In this document: positions 41,729-51,314 of the stretch, one piece after another
Numbering within the stretch: position 1 is the stretch's first letter
Layout: each line of letters begins with the position of its first letter
DNA from: Ruminococcus sp. Phil15
GTDB taxonomy: Bacteria > Bacillota > Clostridia > Oscillospirales > Ruminococcaceae
Assembly (NCBI GenBank): GCA_001940995.1
Contig: MSHC01000016.1
Location: 1-60,130 of the forward strand
Direction: 5' to 3'
Length of the DNA: 60,130 bases
Position numbers and translations under genes: made by a program
Notes under the pieces: generated by a model
Databases searched by the model: none
The model's input: the letters and a program-made list of their open reading frames with translations, nothing else
What the model was told of the DNA's origin: nothing

Positions 41729-44008
41729 ATGAACATAGAAAGAATACTTTCCGAGATGACGCTGGAAGAAAAGGCTTCGCTTTGCTCAGGCGGCGACTTT
41801 TGGCGTACAAAGGCTCTTGAACGCTTTGACATTGAGCCGATCATGCTTTCCGACGGACCTCACGGTATGAGAAAGACAAACAGAAATCACTGTCCGACCC
41901 AAATGGACGAGGCTACGGCAAAGGCTGTCTGCTTCCCTGCCGCCTGTGCAACTGCAAGCTCGTTTGACAAAAATCTTATCGAAAAGATGGGCAAAGCGCT
42001 CGGCGACGGCTGTCAGGCTGAGGACATTGCGGTACTGCTCGGCCCCGGTATAAACATAAAAAGGACTCCGCTTTGCGGCAGAAACTTTGAATATTTCTCC
42101 GAGGATCCGCATCTTGCGGCAAACCAGGCTATCGGATTTATCAAAGGCGTGCAAAGCAAGGGAGTCGGAACATCCGTAAAGCATTTTGCCTGCAACAATC
42201 AGGAAACCAGACGAATGGCTGTTTCGGCAAATGTTGACGAGAGGACGCTTTTCGAGATATATCTTACCGCCTTTGAAGAGGTCGTAAAGAATGCGAAGCC
42301 TTGGACTATAATGGCTTCATACAACCGTCTGAACGGCACATACACCACGCAGAGCAAGTTTCTTTTAAAAGATGTGCTTCGTGACAAATGGGGTTACGAA
42401 GGTTTAGTCGTGAGCGACTGGGGAGCTGTTGACGAAAGAGAAAAGTGCGCTGTGGCGACTCTTGATTTACAGATGCCGTCCTGCTTCGGAAAGACCGACG
42501 CTATACTGGTACAGAAGGTAAAGTCGGGAGAGCTTGACGAGAAATACGTAGATGACTGTGCAAGGAGAGTTCTGGAGCTTTACGAAAAGTACAAGTCAAA
42601 TCACATTGGCGGAGATTACGACCGCAGCGAGCATCACAGGCTTGCGAGGGAGATCGCTTCGCAGTGCGCCGTACTTTTAAAGAATGAGGACAAGCTTCTA
42701 CCACTTGACGGAAAGGGCAGGGTTGCATTCGTAGGTGCGTTTGCAAAGACTCCCCGTTTCCAGGGCGGCGGAAGCTCTCACATTGACTGCACGGAGGTTA
42801 CAAGTGCGCTTGACGCTGTATCGGAATATGCCGAAGTAGCCTTTGCGCCCGGCTTCGAGGCGGAGAGCGAAGCACCCGACGAGACGCTCATTTCTGAGGC
42901 TGTTGAGCTTTCAAGAAACAGCGACGTTGTCGTAATATTTGCCGGACTTCCTGAATCGTTTGAATTTGAGGGCGGCGACAGAAAGCATATGGATATGCCT
43001 GCTTGTCAGAACGAGCTTATTGAGAGAATTGCAGAGGTCAACCCGAACGTTGCCGTCGTGCTTCACAACGGCTCGCCTATTATGATGCCTTGGAGGGACA
43101 AGGTAAAGGCGATCCTTGAAATGTATCTTGGCGGACAGGCGGTCGGCGGCGCTGCTTGCGACCTGCTTTTCGGAAAAGAAAACCCGAGCGGAAAGCTTGC
43201 TGAAACATTTCCGCTTCGTCACTGCGACACACCTGCATACCTTAACGAATTCGGCGTTGGCGACAACGTTGAATACGGAGAGGGAGTGTTTGTCGGCTAC
43301 CGCTGGTACGACAAGCGTCAGATGGACGTTATGTACCCGTTCGGCTTCGGACTGAGCTACACGCAGTTTGAATACTCGGACATTTCTCTTTCCGCCGACG
43401 AGATAAATGACACGGATACTCTTACTGTATCGCTGACGGTCAGGAATACAGGCGACTGCTTCGGACGGGAGGCAGTACAGCTTTACGTTTCCGACCCTGA
43501 ATGCTCGGTATCAAGACCTGTCAAGGAGCTTTTCGGTTACGAGAAGGTTGCGCTGAAGCCCGGCGAGAGCAAAAAGGTATTCTTCAAGCTTGGCAAGAGG
43601 GCATTTTCCTACTACAACATTGACATTCACGACTGGTATGTTGAGGACGGAAGATTTGATATTCTCATCGGAAGCTCGTCGAGGGACATAAGACTTACGG
43701 CAAGCGTTTATGTAAACTCTACAACCAAAATTCCCGTGAAATTCAATATAAACAATATTATTGGCGATGTTTTCTCTTTTGACGAGGGAAAGAAGATGCT
43801 TCTTGACTTTATACTCACAACGCTTGAGCGTGAGGGAAGAATTTCAAGCAAGGACCTTGAAGGAGAAATTGACCCTAGACTTTTGTGCTTATTTAACGAC
43901 CTGAGTCTAAGGACGACTATGGACTTCATAATCTCAGACGGCATAACAAGAGAAACGCTTACGGAATGTCTTGACCGTATAAGCGATGCCGCAAACGGAC
44001 TGAAATAA
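41729..44008 (+). CDS. Glycoside hydrolase family 3, beta-glucosidase-like
   Basis: A 759-aa enzyme without signal peptide, so cytoplasmic. The N-terminal TIM barrel (about 1-290) has LSDGPHGMRK, GRNFEYFSEDPHLAA, VKHFACNNQE and the nucleophile Asp230 in GLVVSDWGAVDER. The alpha/beta sandwich (about 320-520) includes RFQGGGSSHID and the acid/base region FEFEGGDRKHMDMP. A fibronectin III-like domain (about 560-660) has FGFGLSYTQFEYSD and VQLYVSDPE. A C-terminal extension (about 665-759) beyond the Fn3 domain is less conserved. It likely hydrolyses imported beta-linked (or alpha-arabino/xylo) oligosaccharides. Possible CcpA control through the cre-like site. Confidence 0.93.
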   Translation: MNIERILSEMTLEEKASLCSGGDFWRTKALERFDIEPIMLSDGPHGMRKTNRNHCPTQMDEATAKAVCFPAACATASSFDKNLIEKMGKALGDGCQAEDIAVLLGPGINIKRTPLCGRNFEYFSEDPHLAANQAIGFIKGVQSKGVGTSVKHFACNNQETRRMAVSANVDERTLFEIYLTAFEEVVKNAKPWTIMASYNRLNGTYTTQSKFLLKDVLRDKWGYEGLVVSDWGAVDEREKCAVATLDLQMPSCFGKTDAILVQKVKSGELDEKYVDDCARRVLELYEKYKSNHIGGDYDRSEHHRLAREIASQCAVLLKNEDKLLPLDGKGRVAFVGAFAKTPRFQGGGSSHIDCTEVTSALDAVSEYAEVAFAPGFEAESEAPDETLISEAVELSRNSDVVVIFAGLPESFEFEGGDRKHMDMPACQNELIERIAEVNPNVAVVLHNGSPIMMPWRDKVKAILEMYLGGQAVGGAACDLLFGKENPSGKLAETFPLRHCDTPAYLNEFGVGDNVEYGEGVFVGYRWYDKRQMDVMYPFGFGLSYTQFEYSDISLSADEINDTDTLTVSLTVRNTGDCFGREAVQLYVSDPECSVSRPVKELFGYEKVALKPGESKKVFFKLGKRAFSYYNIDIHDWYVEDGRFDILIGSSSRDIRLTASVYVNSTTKIPVKFNINNIIGDVFSFDEGKKMLLDFILTTLEREGRISSKDLEGEIDPRLLCLFNDLSLRTTMDFIISDGITRETLTECLDRISDAANGLK

Positions 44009-44023
44009 TCATACAGACAAAAA

Positions 44024-44051
44024 ACCGCCTTACCGAAAACGGTAGGGCGGT
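44024..44051. terminator. Bidirectional terminator between GH3 gene and spoVM
   Basis: ACCGCCTTACCG and CGGTAGGGCGGT form a 12-bp stem (one G-T) around AAAA; TTTTTTG follows on the minus strand and AGTTTT on the plus strand. Confidence 0.88.
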
Positions 44052-44065
44052 AGTTTTATGCGGTT

Positions 44066-44152
44066 TTACTTATCTTCGCACTTTTTGATACCGAACACAA
44101 GTCTTAGCACTCCTGCGAGGAATTTCGGGCTTTTGATTACTACTATTTTCAT
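44066..44152 (-). CDS. spoVM: Stage V sporulation protein SpoVM
   Basis: A 28-aa peptide. The ATG at 44152 lies 8 nt after AAGGAG and the TAA is followed by a terminator. The peptide begins MKIVVIKSPKFLAGVLR; it matches B. subtilis SpoVM (26 aa) at Met1, Lys2, Ile6, Lys7, Pro9, Lys10, Phe11, Leu12, Gly14 and Arg17, including the Pro9 needed for its shallow insertion. SpoVM is an amphipathic helix that recognises the convex forespore membrane and anchors the coat ATPase SpoIVA. Its place at the end of the prpC-prkC-rsgA block agrees with B. subtilis, where rpe and thiN lie between. A candidate promoter (GTAACA, 17 bp, TATAAT at 44203-44208) lies between rsgA and this gene. Confidence 0.88.
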   Translation of the reverse strand: MKIVVIKSPKFLAGVLRLVFGIKKCEDK

Positions 44153-44244
44153 AGCTTATTCTCCTTTTTCGTAAGTATTTGGAAAAGAAATGTCTATGTT
44201 TTATTATATTCGCAGGCAAAAAATGTGTTACAGCTTTGAAAACG

Positions 44245-45153
44245 CTATTTTTTCTTATACTCCCATTCGTTTATTCCGCAGGCGGCCTTATACATCTCTA
44301 CATAGCTCTCGTGCCTTGAGCGTGGGATATCGCCGCTCTCAACGTGCTTTATAATCTCGCAGCCGATTTCCTTTGTATGACTGCAATTCACGAACCTGCA
44401 CTTACCTAAATACTGCGAAAACTCCTTGAAGCAGCCGGCAAGCTCGTCCTTGAAAATTATATCGTAGCGGTTAGTATCAAAGCTTGAGAAGCCCGGAGTA
44501 TCTGCGATATATCCACCCTCGCTCAGCGTATAGAACTCGACGTGCCTTGTCGTGTGCTTGCCTCTGCCTAGCTTGCGACTGATATGCTGGGTCTTTAGAT
44601 TGAGGTCGGGGAACATATTGTTCAGAAGCGACGTTTTACCAACGCCTGTATTTCCCGTAAATGCGGAGATTTTTCCAACAAGTCTTTCTTTCAGCGCAAG
44701 GCAGCTTTTCTCATCGGAATTATCTATACAATAGACCTCTATGCCGCACTTCTCATATATTTCGCAATATTCCTGCGGAGAGGACAGGTCGGTTTTCGTA
44801 AAGACGACGATAGGATTTATCCCCTTATACTCAGCTACTGCGATAAACTTATCAAGCAGCGTTAAGTTCGGTGCAGGCTCGCAGGTAGAGGACACAAAAA
44901 CGAGGTTATCAAGATTTGCCATAGGCGGACGCACTATCTCGTTTTTTCTTTCGCAGATTTCGGTTATTACCGCAGTATTCTCCCCTGTCACTTCAATTAA
45001 CGCTTTGTCGCCGCAGCTTGGGGTAATACCCTTTTTGCGGAAAACTCCTCTTGCGGTACATTCATATACACTTTCGGAGGCATCTACAAAGTAAATGCCT
45101 CCGATCAGTTTTACGATAGTACCTTGAAGAGCAGCCTTATTATTCTCTGGCAT
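44245..45153 (-). CDS. rsgA: Ribosome small-subunit-dependent GTPase RsgA
   Basis: A 302-aa circularly permuted GTPase that checks late 30S maturation. An OB-fold is at about 8-70; FTKTDL (G4) precedes GNTGVGKTSLLN (G1) and DTPGFSSF (G3), the permuted order. The zinc knuckle is present as Cys, Cys, His, Cys in CRFVNCSHTKEIGC. The ATG at 45153 is 7 nt from CGGAG; an earlier ATG at 45159 lies too near. It starts 12 nt behind prkC. Confidence 0.96.
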   Translation of the reverse strand: MPENNKAALQGTIVKLIGGIYFVDASESVYECTARGVFRKKGITPSCGDKALIEVTGENTAVITEICERKNEIVRPPMANLDNLVFVSSTCEPAPNLTLLDKFIAVAEYKGINPIVVFTKTDLSSPQEYCEIYEKCGIEVYCIDNSDEKSCLALKERLVGKISAFTGNTGVGKTSLLNNMFPDLNLKTQHISRKLGRGKHTTRHVEFYTLSEGGYIADTPGFSSFDTNRYDIIFKDELAGCFKEFSQYLGKCRFVNCSHTKEIGCEIIKHVESGDIPRSRHESYVEMYKAACGINEWEYKKK

Positions 45154-45165
45154 ACTCATTCTCCG

Positions 45166-47349
45166 TTAAGCAGCTGCCGGCTGTCCGTTATCTTCCGATG
45201 GATCTGTTACAGGATCAGGCGGTTCTGTGTCGCTTACCGGCGGTTCTGTCACGCTAGAGCTTGAAGTATCAGATGACGTTGTTTCGGAAACCGTACTCGT
45301 TGTTGTGGTTGTTGTAGTAGTTGTAGTTGTGGTGGTCGTTGTATCGGTGATGCTGAGGAACGCTTCTGCGTCGGCGGATATCATTACTGCTGTCTTATTT
45401 GCAAAGTCAACGGTAAAGCTTGCGTACTTGACGGACGCATTTGTCTTGGTATTAAGCACCTCTAGCATAATTGTCTGTGTTCCTGCACCTGTAACAGCAA
45501 CTGTGATATTTGAGCCTGCGAAGAGCGCCGCATTGTCGAGCGTCTGCGTAGCAATCTTAGCGCCTGTATCGTTATAGATGTTGAAGATGAACGAGCCCTT
45601 TACCCCGGCGGGTATCGGAACCGTGAGGTTTACGTTGCCCTGTGCTGCAACACCTGTGGAAATGCCGATCACGATAGGTTCGTCTCTTGGTACGAGCGTA
45701 CCCTCCGGGAACGACTGAGAAACTACCTTACCGGCGTCCTCCTCAACGTCTACGTCCATAAATGTGTAGTTTGTGAACTTAGCGTTTGTAAGCTCAGTGA
45801 TTGCCATTTCCTTGGTAAGGCCCAAAAGTCTTGGCATTTCAGAGCTGTTAGAGAGCGGACCGTTACTGATATAGATGGTGATTGTCGAGCCTGCCGGTGC
45901 GTCTGTACCGGAGCCCGGGTCTACCTTATAGATAAAGCCTGCGTCGTATTCATCGACCCAGTCGGTAACCGTTTTAACCTCAAAGCCCATCTGCTTTAAC
46001 GTATTCTCGATAGAGTCGGTATACTCGAAGCCTACAAGACTTTCTGGGACTGTTACCATCTTTGTGCCCTTGCTTACTGTGATATTTACTGTTGAGCCTT
46101 CCTTTACTACCTTGCCCTCGGAAACGCTCTGCTCAAATATGATGCCTTCGCCGTACTCGCCGTTATATTCCTCTGTTACGTTGAACTCGAGCTTGCCCTC
46201 GTACTGCTTTGCGGCTTCAGTATAGAGCGAGTTAATGAGATTTGGCATTTCAAAAGTATTCGTGTTGTCCTTACCCTTATTGAATGAGTTGAACACAACA
46301 AAGATAATGATGCAGGCGATTAGGACTACCGCTACTGCAACGGCACAGAGAATAGGGAAAACGTAGGAGCGTCTTTCCTCTTCCTCCTCCTCTTCCTCAT
46401 CTTCGTCATAGTCGTCGTCGATATAGTCGTCCTTAGTCAGACCCGGGACAACCGGATTAAAGTATCTTGTAGTTTCATCGTCCTCGGCAGCTTCCTTTGC
46501 TACATAACCGAACACTACGTTTTGGTCCATCTTGAATGTATCAATATCTCTGATCATTTCGGCGGCAGACTGGTAACGCTTTGCAGGGTCCTTTTCTACT
46601 GCGTGCATTACAATTTCCTCAAGAGCCTCAGGTATCGAAGAAACGTAGGTTCTTGGATATGTAGGCTCATCCTGCATATGCATAAGTGCAATAGAAACGG
46701 GGTTGTCACCGTCGAACATCTTTCTGCCTGTGAGCATTTCGTAGAGCATTACGCCGACTGAATAGATATCGCTCCGCTCGTCGGTAAAGTCGCCTCTTGC
46801 CTGTTCGGGAGAGATGTAATGTACGGAACCGATTGTCTTATCGGAAAGCGTTTTTCCGTCAACTCTTGAAAATCTTGCGATGCCGAAGTCCATGACCTTG
46901 ATCGTTCCGTCAGGGAAAAGCATAATATTCTGCGGCTTGATATCCCTGTGGACGATTCCTCTGTCGTGGGCGTGCTGCAGTGCTCTTAAAATCTGTGTGA
47001 TGAAGTGGAGGGCATCCTTCCATCTGAGTGCGCCCTGCTGTTCGATAAATTCCTTGAGGGTAATTCCGTCGATATACTCCATTACGATAAACTGGATTTC
47101 GTCGCTGAAGCCGACATCGTAAATCTTCACGATATTCGGGTGGGAAAGCACGGCGATTGCCTTGCTCTCATTTCTGAAGCGGCGCAGGAATTCCTCGTTT
47201 TCAGAAAACTCCGTCTTTAAAATCTTGACGGCTACGACGCGGTTTTCCATAATATCGACAGCCTTATATACGTCTGCCATACCGCCGATGCCGATAAGCT
47301 CGGTAATCTCATATCTTCCGTCAAGCTTCTTGCCGATGTTAAGATCCAT
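45166..47349 (-). CDS. prkC: PASTA-domain Ser/Thr protein kinase with poly-Thr tail
   Basis: A 727-aa membrane kinase sensing muropeptides or lipid II. The kinase domain (13-270) has GIGGMADVYKAVD, VKIL (Lys42), HRDIKPQN, DFGIAR and SPEQARG. A juxtamembrane acidic run (306-326) precedes the transmembrane helix (about 330-353). Three PASTA repeats follow (about 366-428, 432-496, 502-565). A further beta-rich domain (about 570-665) not usual in PrkC comes next, then 15 consecutive Thr (670-684) and a Ser/Thr/Pro/Asp tail ending NGQPAAA. It is in the standard prpC-prkC-rsgA order, 25 nt behind prpC. Confidence 0.95.
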   Translation of the reverse strand: MDLNIGKKLDGRYEITELIGIGGMADVYKAVDIMENRVVAVKILKTEFSENEEFLRRFRNESKAIAVLSHPNIVKIYDVGFSDEIQFIVMEYIDGITLKEFIEQQGALRWKDALHFITQILRALQHAHDRGIVHRDIKPQNIMLFPDGTIKVMDFGIARFSRVDGKTLSDKTIGSVHYISPEQARGDFTDERSDIYSVGVMLYEMLTGRKMFDGDNPVSIALMHMQDEPTYPRTYVSSIPEALEEIVMHAVEKDPAKRYQSAAEMIRDIDTFKMDQNVVFGYVAKEAAEDDETTRYFNPVVPGLTKDDYIDDDYDEDEEEEEEEERRSYVFPILCAVAVAVVLIACIIIFVVFNSFNKGKDNTNTFEMPNLINSLYTEAAKQYEGKLEFNVTEEYNGEYGEGIIFEQSVSEGKVVKEGSTVNITVSKGTKMVTVPESLVGFEYTDSIENTLKQMGFEVKTVTDWVDEYDAGFIYKVDPGSGTDAPAGSTITIYISNGPLSNSSEMPRLLGLTKEMAITELTNAKFTNYTFMDVDVEEDAGKVVSQSFPEGTLVPRDEPIVIGISTGVAAQGNVNLTVPIPAGVKGSFIFNIYNDTGAKIATQTLDNAALFAGSNITVAVTGAGTQTIMLEVLNTKTNASVKYASFTVDFANKTAVMISADAEAFLSITDTTTTTTTTTTTTTTTSTVSETTSSDTSSSSVTEPPVSDTEPPDPVTDPSEDNGQPAAA

Positions 47350-47374
47350 TTTACTTACACTCCTAATCTAAGTT

Positions 47375-48109
47375 CTAACACTTTGTTGTTATGATTGCAA
47401 CTGTTATATTATCCTTACCGCCCTTAGAGTTTGCACAGTCTATAAGCTGTTCAAGTGCGGCTTCAGGGCCGTTTTCCATTACCGTCTGAAGTATCATATC
47501 GTTATCGCAGAAGTTTGTGAGTCCGTCCGTGCATAGAAGGACGCTTGTTCCTTCCTTTACATCGACCTCGAAGAAATCGACCTCGACTTCCATTTCAACT
47601 CCAACTGCTTTTGTAATATAGTGGCGCATATCGTGAGTGTTTATTTCTTCTTTGTTTATCTTACCCTGCTGATACAGCATTTCGACATAAGTATGGTCGT
47701 TTGTAACCTGAGAGATTTCGCCGTTTTCGATAAGGTATGCTCTGCTGTCGCCGACGCTTGCTATATAGGCTTTATCCTCGCCCACTATCGCCGAGACGCA
47801 GGTCGTTCCCATACCGTGCTTTTCGGGTTCTTTTATACTTTTCTGATACACTATTGTATTTGCGGCGCTCACCGCTGTCGTAAGGAGGTTCTTCATAGTA
47901 AGCTCCGACGCACCCTTGCGGTAGCCGTTTGCAATTCTTTTTGCAATCTCCTCTGCGGCGACCGAGCTTGCGACGCTTCCTGCGCTTGCTCCGCCCATAC
48001 CGTCGCACACGACTGCATAGACCGAGTTATCCGAGAGCCTTCCTAATCTGAAGTTGTCCTGATTTTCCTTACGTTTCATTCCGATATCGCTTTTTGCACA
48101 AACAAACAA
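47375..48109 (-). CDS. prpC: PP2C-type Ser/Thr phosphatase PrpC/Stp
   Basis: A 244-aa metal-dependent phosphatase that reverses PrkC phosphorylation. KSDIGMKRKENQDNF, VVCDGMGGASAG, GTTCVSAIVGEDKAYIASVGDSRAYL, LLCTDGLTNF and GGKDNITVA are the PP2C motifs with all metal-binding Asp residues. Directly upstream of prkC (25 nt) and behind rlmN (20 nt). Confidence 0.96.
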   Translation of the reverse strand: MFVCAKSDIGMKRKENQDNFRLGRLSDNSVYAVVCDGMGGASAGSVASSVAAEEIAKRIANGYRKGASELTMKNLLTTAVSAANTIVYQKSIKEPEKHGMGTTCVSAIVGEDKAYIASVGDSRAYLIENGEISQVTNDHTYVEMLYQQGKINKEEINTHDMRHYITKAVGVEMEVEVDFFEVDVKEGTSVLLCTDGLTNFCDNDMILQTVMENGPEAALEQLIDCANSKGGKDNITVAIITTKC

Positions 48110-48129
48110 GAAATTTCACCGCCTTTGCG

Positions 48130-49191
48130 TTATATTTCATATTCTCTCCTCAGCTGTCCGCAGGCGGCGTTTATGTCTGCGCCGAGCGTTCTCCTCACGG
48201 TTGCGTTTAGTCCCAAATCCGTGAGATACTTCTGGAAGCTGAGTGTTGATTTTTTAGATGATGTATAATCCCTTTCATCAATTTTATTGACGGGGATAAG
48301 ATTTATATGACACATAAGACCCGACAGCAGTTTTTTCAGTCTTAATGCGTCGTCCTTACTGTCGTTCACGCCCTCTATTACGGCATACTCGAAGCTGATT
48401 CTCCTGCCTGTTTCCTTAAAGTAGTCCTTGCACGCCTTTATCAGCTCATTTATATCATACTTATTGTTTATAGGCATTGTTGCGCTTCTCTGCTCGTTGC
48501 TTGTAGCATGGAGAGAGATTGACAAAGTAACGCCCAGGCGCAGCTTTGCAAGCTCATAGATTTTCGGAACAACTCCGCAGGTTGACAGAGAAATGTGCCT
48601 AAGGCTTAGATTCATACCGTCGGGTGATGAAATAAGCTCGAAAAACCTTATGACGTTATCGAAATTATCAAGCGGCTCGCCTATTCCCATAAGTACGATA
48701 CTTGAAATTTTTCTGCCGCTGTCACGCTGCGCCTCATAAACCTGGAGGAGAATTTCCGACGGCAGGAGATTTCTTTTAAAGCCTGCTATTGTCGATGCGC
48801 AGAAATTACATCCCATTTTACAGCCCACCTGAGTAGACACACAGAGGCTTGTTCCGTGGTTATATTCCATCACGACAGACTCGATATGATTCCCATCATA
48901 AAGCCTATAAAGATATTTTAACGTATTATCGGTATTAGAAGCAAGCTTTTTAACAATAAATAGTGAATTTAGACAAAACCGCTCTGCTAATTTATTCCTC
49001 AATTGTGCAGATAGGTTGGTCATTTCGTCAAAGCCTGTTACCTGCTTTACATGAAGCCACTCATAGACCTGCCTTGCACGGAATTTTTTCTCGCCCATAA
49101 GGGTAATCTGCTCCTCAAGTTCCGGCAGTGTGAGTGACAAAATGTCCGGTTTTCCGTCAATTTCGTAGTGTTTCATTTTCTGTCGATTCAC
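48130..49191 (-). CDS. rlmN: Dual-specificity RNA methyltransferase RlmN
   Basis: A 353-aa radical SAM enzyme that makes 2-methyladenosine at 23S rRNA A2503 and tRNA A37. The CX3CX2C cluster site is CKMGCNFC; LMGIGEPLDNF and SLHATSNEQR are family motifs, the methyl-carrying cysteines are in LSTCGV-like and C-terminal INAACGQLRR segments. The GTG at 49191 has AGGAGG 12 nt upstream; an ATG at 49176 is an alternative without a good site. Confidence 0.95.
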   Translation of the reverse strand: MNRQKMKHYEIDGKPDILSLTLPELEEQITLMGEKKFRARQVYEWLHVKQVTGFDEMTNLSAQLRNKLAERFCLNSLFIVKKLASNTDNTLKYLYRLYDGNHIESVVMEYNHGTSLCVSTQVGCKMGCNFCASTIAGFKRNLLPSEILLQVYEAQRDSGRKISSIVLMGIGEPLDNFDNVIRFFELISSPDGMNLSLRHISLSTCGVVPKIYELAKLRLGVTLSISLHATSNEQRSATMPINNKYDINELIKACKDYFKETGRRISFEYAVIEGVNDSKDDALRLKKLLSGLMCHINLIPVNKIDERDYTSSKKSTLSFQKYLTDLGLNATVRRTLGADINAACGQLRREYEI

Positions 49192-49217
49192 GCTTTTTGC
49201 GTGCCTCCTAAATATGC

Positions 49218-50546
49218 TCAGCGGACTCTTTTAAGCTTTGCGATGAAAAATCCGTCGCTGTCAAAGTCCATGGGGGTAAGGGTGACAAACGGGGTTTTAA
49301 GCGCTTGCGCTCTGTTTCCCAAGAAATTCATTTCTAAGACATTTACTGCCTCGAAGCCGCTGTTTTCCTTTAGAAACCTTTCGACCACCCTTTTATTCTC
49401 GTCATCGGACACGGTACAGGTTGAGTACACGAGTATTCCGTCTTTTTTAAGGTATTTTGCCGAGGTGTTCATAATCTCATACTGGATTTCGGGGAGTCTT
49501 AAAAGCTCCTCGGGATTTTTATACTTGATTTCGGGCTTTCTTCTTATAACACCAAGCCCGGAGCAAACGACGTCGCAAAGCACTCTGTCGGCTTTTGGAA
49601 TCTGTTCGCTATAGACCTTAGCGTTATTAGTGCTTGCCTCGATATTTTCTATGCCAAGGCGCTCTGCGCCGCTTTTTATAAGTCTTACCCTGTTTTCGTG
49701 TAGGTCAAACGCCATAACTCTGCCGTTTTTCATATACTGAGCAGATGTAAAGGCTTTCCCTCCCGGTGCGGAACAGACGTCGAGCAAAAGCTGTGCATTT
49801 TCCAGATTGAGCGCTTCACAGCATATCTGCGATGCTATATCCTGGACGTGGAAAAGTCCGTCCTTGAACGCCTGACAGCTTTCGATTGATGCGGCATTGG
49901 ATATTGAAAGGCAGTTCGGGAGGATATCCGAGCGTTTTGCCTTTATTCCCTGCGCTTCGAGCGTTTTAACAAGCTCGTCGGGCGTTATTTTAAGTACGTT
50001 TACTCTTACTGTCGTAGGCGGCTGACCTAATGAGCTTTCGAGGAGCGAGAGCGCTCTTTTCTCGTCCAGCTCGCTAAGCCATTTTTTTACGAGCCATTCG
50101 GGGCAGGAATACTTTATTGACAGGTCGTCCGTTCTGCTCTTGCCCTTAGGCAACGCTTTTTCATTCCTTATAAAGCTTCTGAGGACGGCATTCACAAAGC
50201 CTGCCGCCTGGGGATTACGCTCCTTTTTAGCAAGCTTTACAGCTTCGTCCACTGCGGCGCTCTCGGGAATTTTGTCCATATACATGAGCTGATAAAGACC
50301 CATTTGCAGTATCGCTCTTACTCTTGCGGAAAGCTTATCGGCAGGTCTTTTGGAATACTCGCTTATGATTCTGTCGAGCGTGAGCATACGCTCTATCACA
50401 CCGTAGAAAAGTGCGGTAGCAAGCTTTTTATCCTGCAAGGAAAGCTGTGAGCGTGAAAGCTCCCCGTCAAGGGCGATATTTGAATATGCTTTATTTTCTG
50501 TTTGCTTAACGATAAGTCTCAGTGCTGTGCTTCTTGCACTTACCAT
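49218..50546 (-). CDS. rsmB: 16S rRNA (cytosine(967)-C5)-methyltransferase RsmB
   Basis: A 442-aa protein with an N-terminal NusB-like RNA-binding domain (about 1-140, SARSTALRLIVKQTENKAY) and a C-terminal m5C methyltransferase domain. SAM motif I is LLDVCSAPGGKAF, motif IV CDVVCSGLGVIRRKPEIKY, and the catalytic cysteine is in LVYSTCTVS. Part of the fmt-rsmB pair known in most bacteria, here separated by the yugP-like gene. Confidence 0.96.
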   Translation of the reverse strand: MVSARSTALRLIVKQTENKAYSNIALDGELSRSQLSLQDKKLATALFYGVIERMLTLDRIISEYSKRPADKLSARVRAILQMGLYQLMYMDKIPESAAVDEAVKLAKKERNPQAAGFVNAVLRSFIRNEKALPKGKSRTDDLSIKYSCPEWLVKKWLSELDEKRALSLLESSLGQPPTTVRVNVLKITPDELVKTLEAQGIKAKRSDILPNCLSISNAASIESCQAFKDGLFHVQDIASQICCEALNLENAQLLLDVCSAPGGKAFTSAQYMKNGRVMAFDLHENRVRLIKSGAERLGIENIEASTNNAKVYSEQIPKADRVLCDVVCSGLGVIRRKPEIKYKNPEELLRLPEIQYEIMNTSAKYLKKDGILVYSTCTVSDDENKRVVERFLKENSGFEAVNVLEMNFLGNRAQALKTPFVTLTPMDFDSDGFFIAKLKRVR

Positions 50547-50560
50547 AGCATTATCATCCT

Positions 50561-51298
50561 TTAATTTCGTCTGTTTCTGTTGCTTCTGCCCAGTATGATG
50601 ACCAAAAACCTGAGTATTGTGATAACGGTTGATGCGAGGGCGGCAACGTATGTCATAGCCGCCGCTGACAGAACCTTCTTTGCGCCGTAAAGCTCCTCGT
50701 CCGTCAATATATTATAGCTCTCGAGGGTTTGGAGCGCCCTGCTGCTTGCGTTAAATTCGACCGGTAATGTTACGAACTGGAAAACTGCGAGGATACTGTA
50801 CAGCGCTACACCGATAAGTGCAATTTTTATGCCTGTATCAAAAGACGCAGAGTTTGAATATGCGCTTAGTGCAAGACCTATAATAATAAAAATCATAGAG
50901 AATCTTGCGCCGAAATTTGTGACAGGCACTATTGCACTGCGTATTTTTATAGGCAGGTATCCGACGGAATGCTGCACTGCGTGTCCGCATTCGTGGGCGG
51001 CTACTCCTATTGCGGCACAGGAGGTTGAGTCATAGACGCTGTCCGAGAGTCGTATGACGTTTTCGTTCGGGGAATAGTGGTCGGTGAGATGTCCCGAAAT
51101 CCTTTCAATTCGGACGTTTTGAAGCCCGTTTGCGTCGAGAATCATTCGTGCGGCGTCGCAGCCCTTTATTCCTCTTGAAGAAAACATACCGGAATACTTG
51201 TCAAAGCTTGATTTTACCTTAGCCTGAGCATACAGTGAAAAAATCACTGCCGGTATCATTATTAGTATTGTCCAGTCATACCAATAGCCAAAAAACAT
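50561..51298 (-). CDS. YugP-type zinc membrane metallopeptidase
   Basis: A 245-aa membrane protein. An N-terminal helix (about 6-25) is followed by a soluble segment with SGHLTDHYSPNENVIRLSD and the zinc-binding VAAHECGHAVQHS (HExxH at about 103-107), then three or more hydrophobic helices (about 125-150, 158-178, 210-238). This matches the neutral zinc metallopeptidase family 2/YugP; substrates are unknown. It is inserted between fmt and rsmB in an otherwise conserved order. Confidence 0.9.
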   Translation of the reverse strand: MFFGYWYDWTILIMIPAVIFSLYAQAKVKSSFDKYSGMFSSRGIKGCDAARMILDANGLQNVRIERISGHLTDHYSPNENVIRLSDSVYDSTSCAAIGVAAHECGHAVQHSVGYLPIKIRSAIVPVTNFGARFSMIFIIIGLALSAYSNSASFDTGIKIALIGVALYSILAVFQFVTLPVEFNASSRALQTLESYNILTDEELYGAKKVLSAAAMTYVAALASTVITILRFLVIILGRSNRNRRN

Positions 51299-51314
51299 AT
51301 TTTCCTCCTATTAG

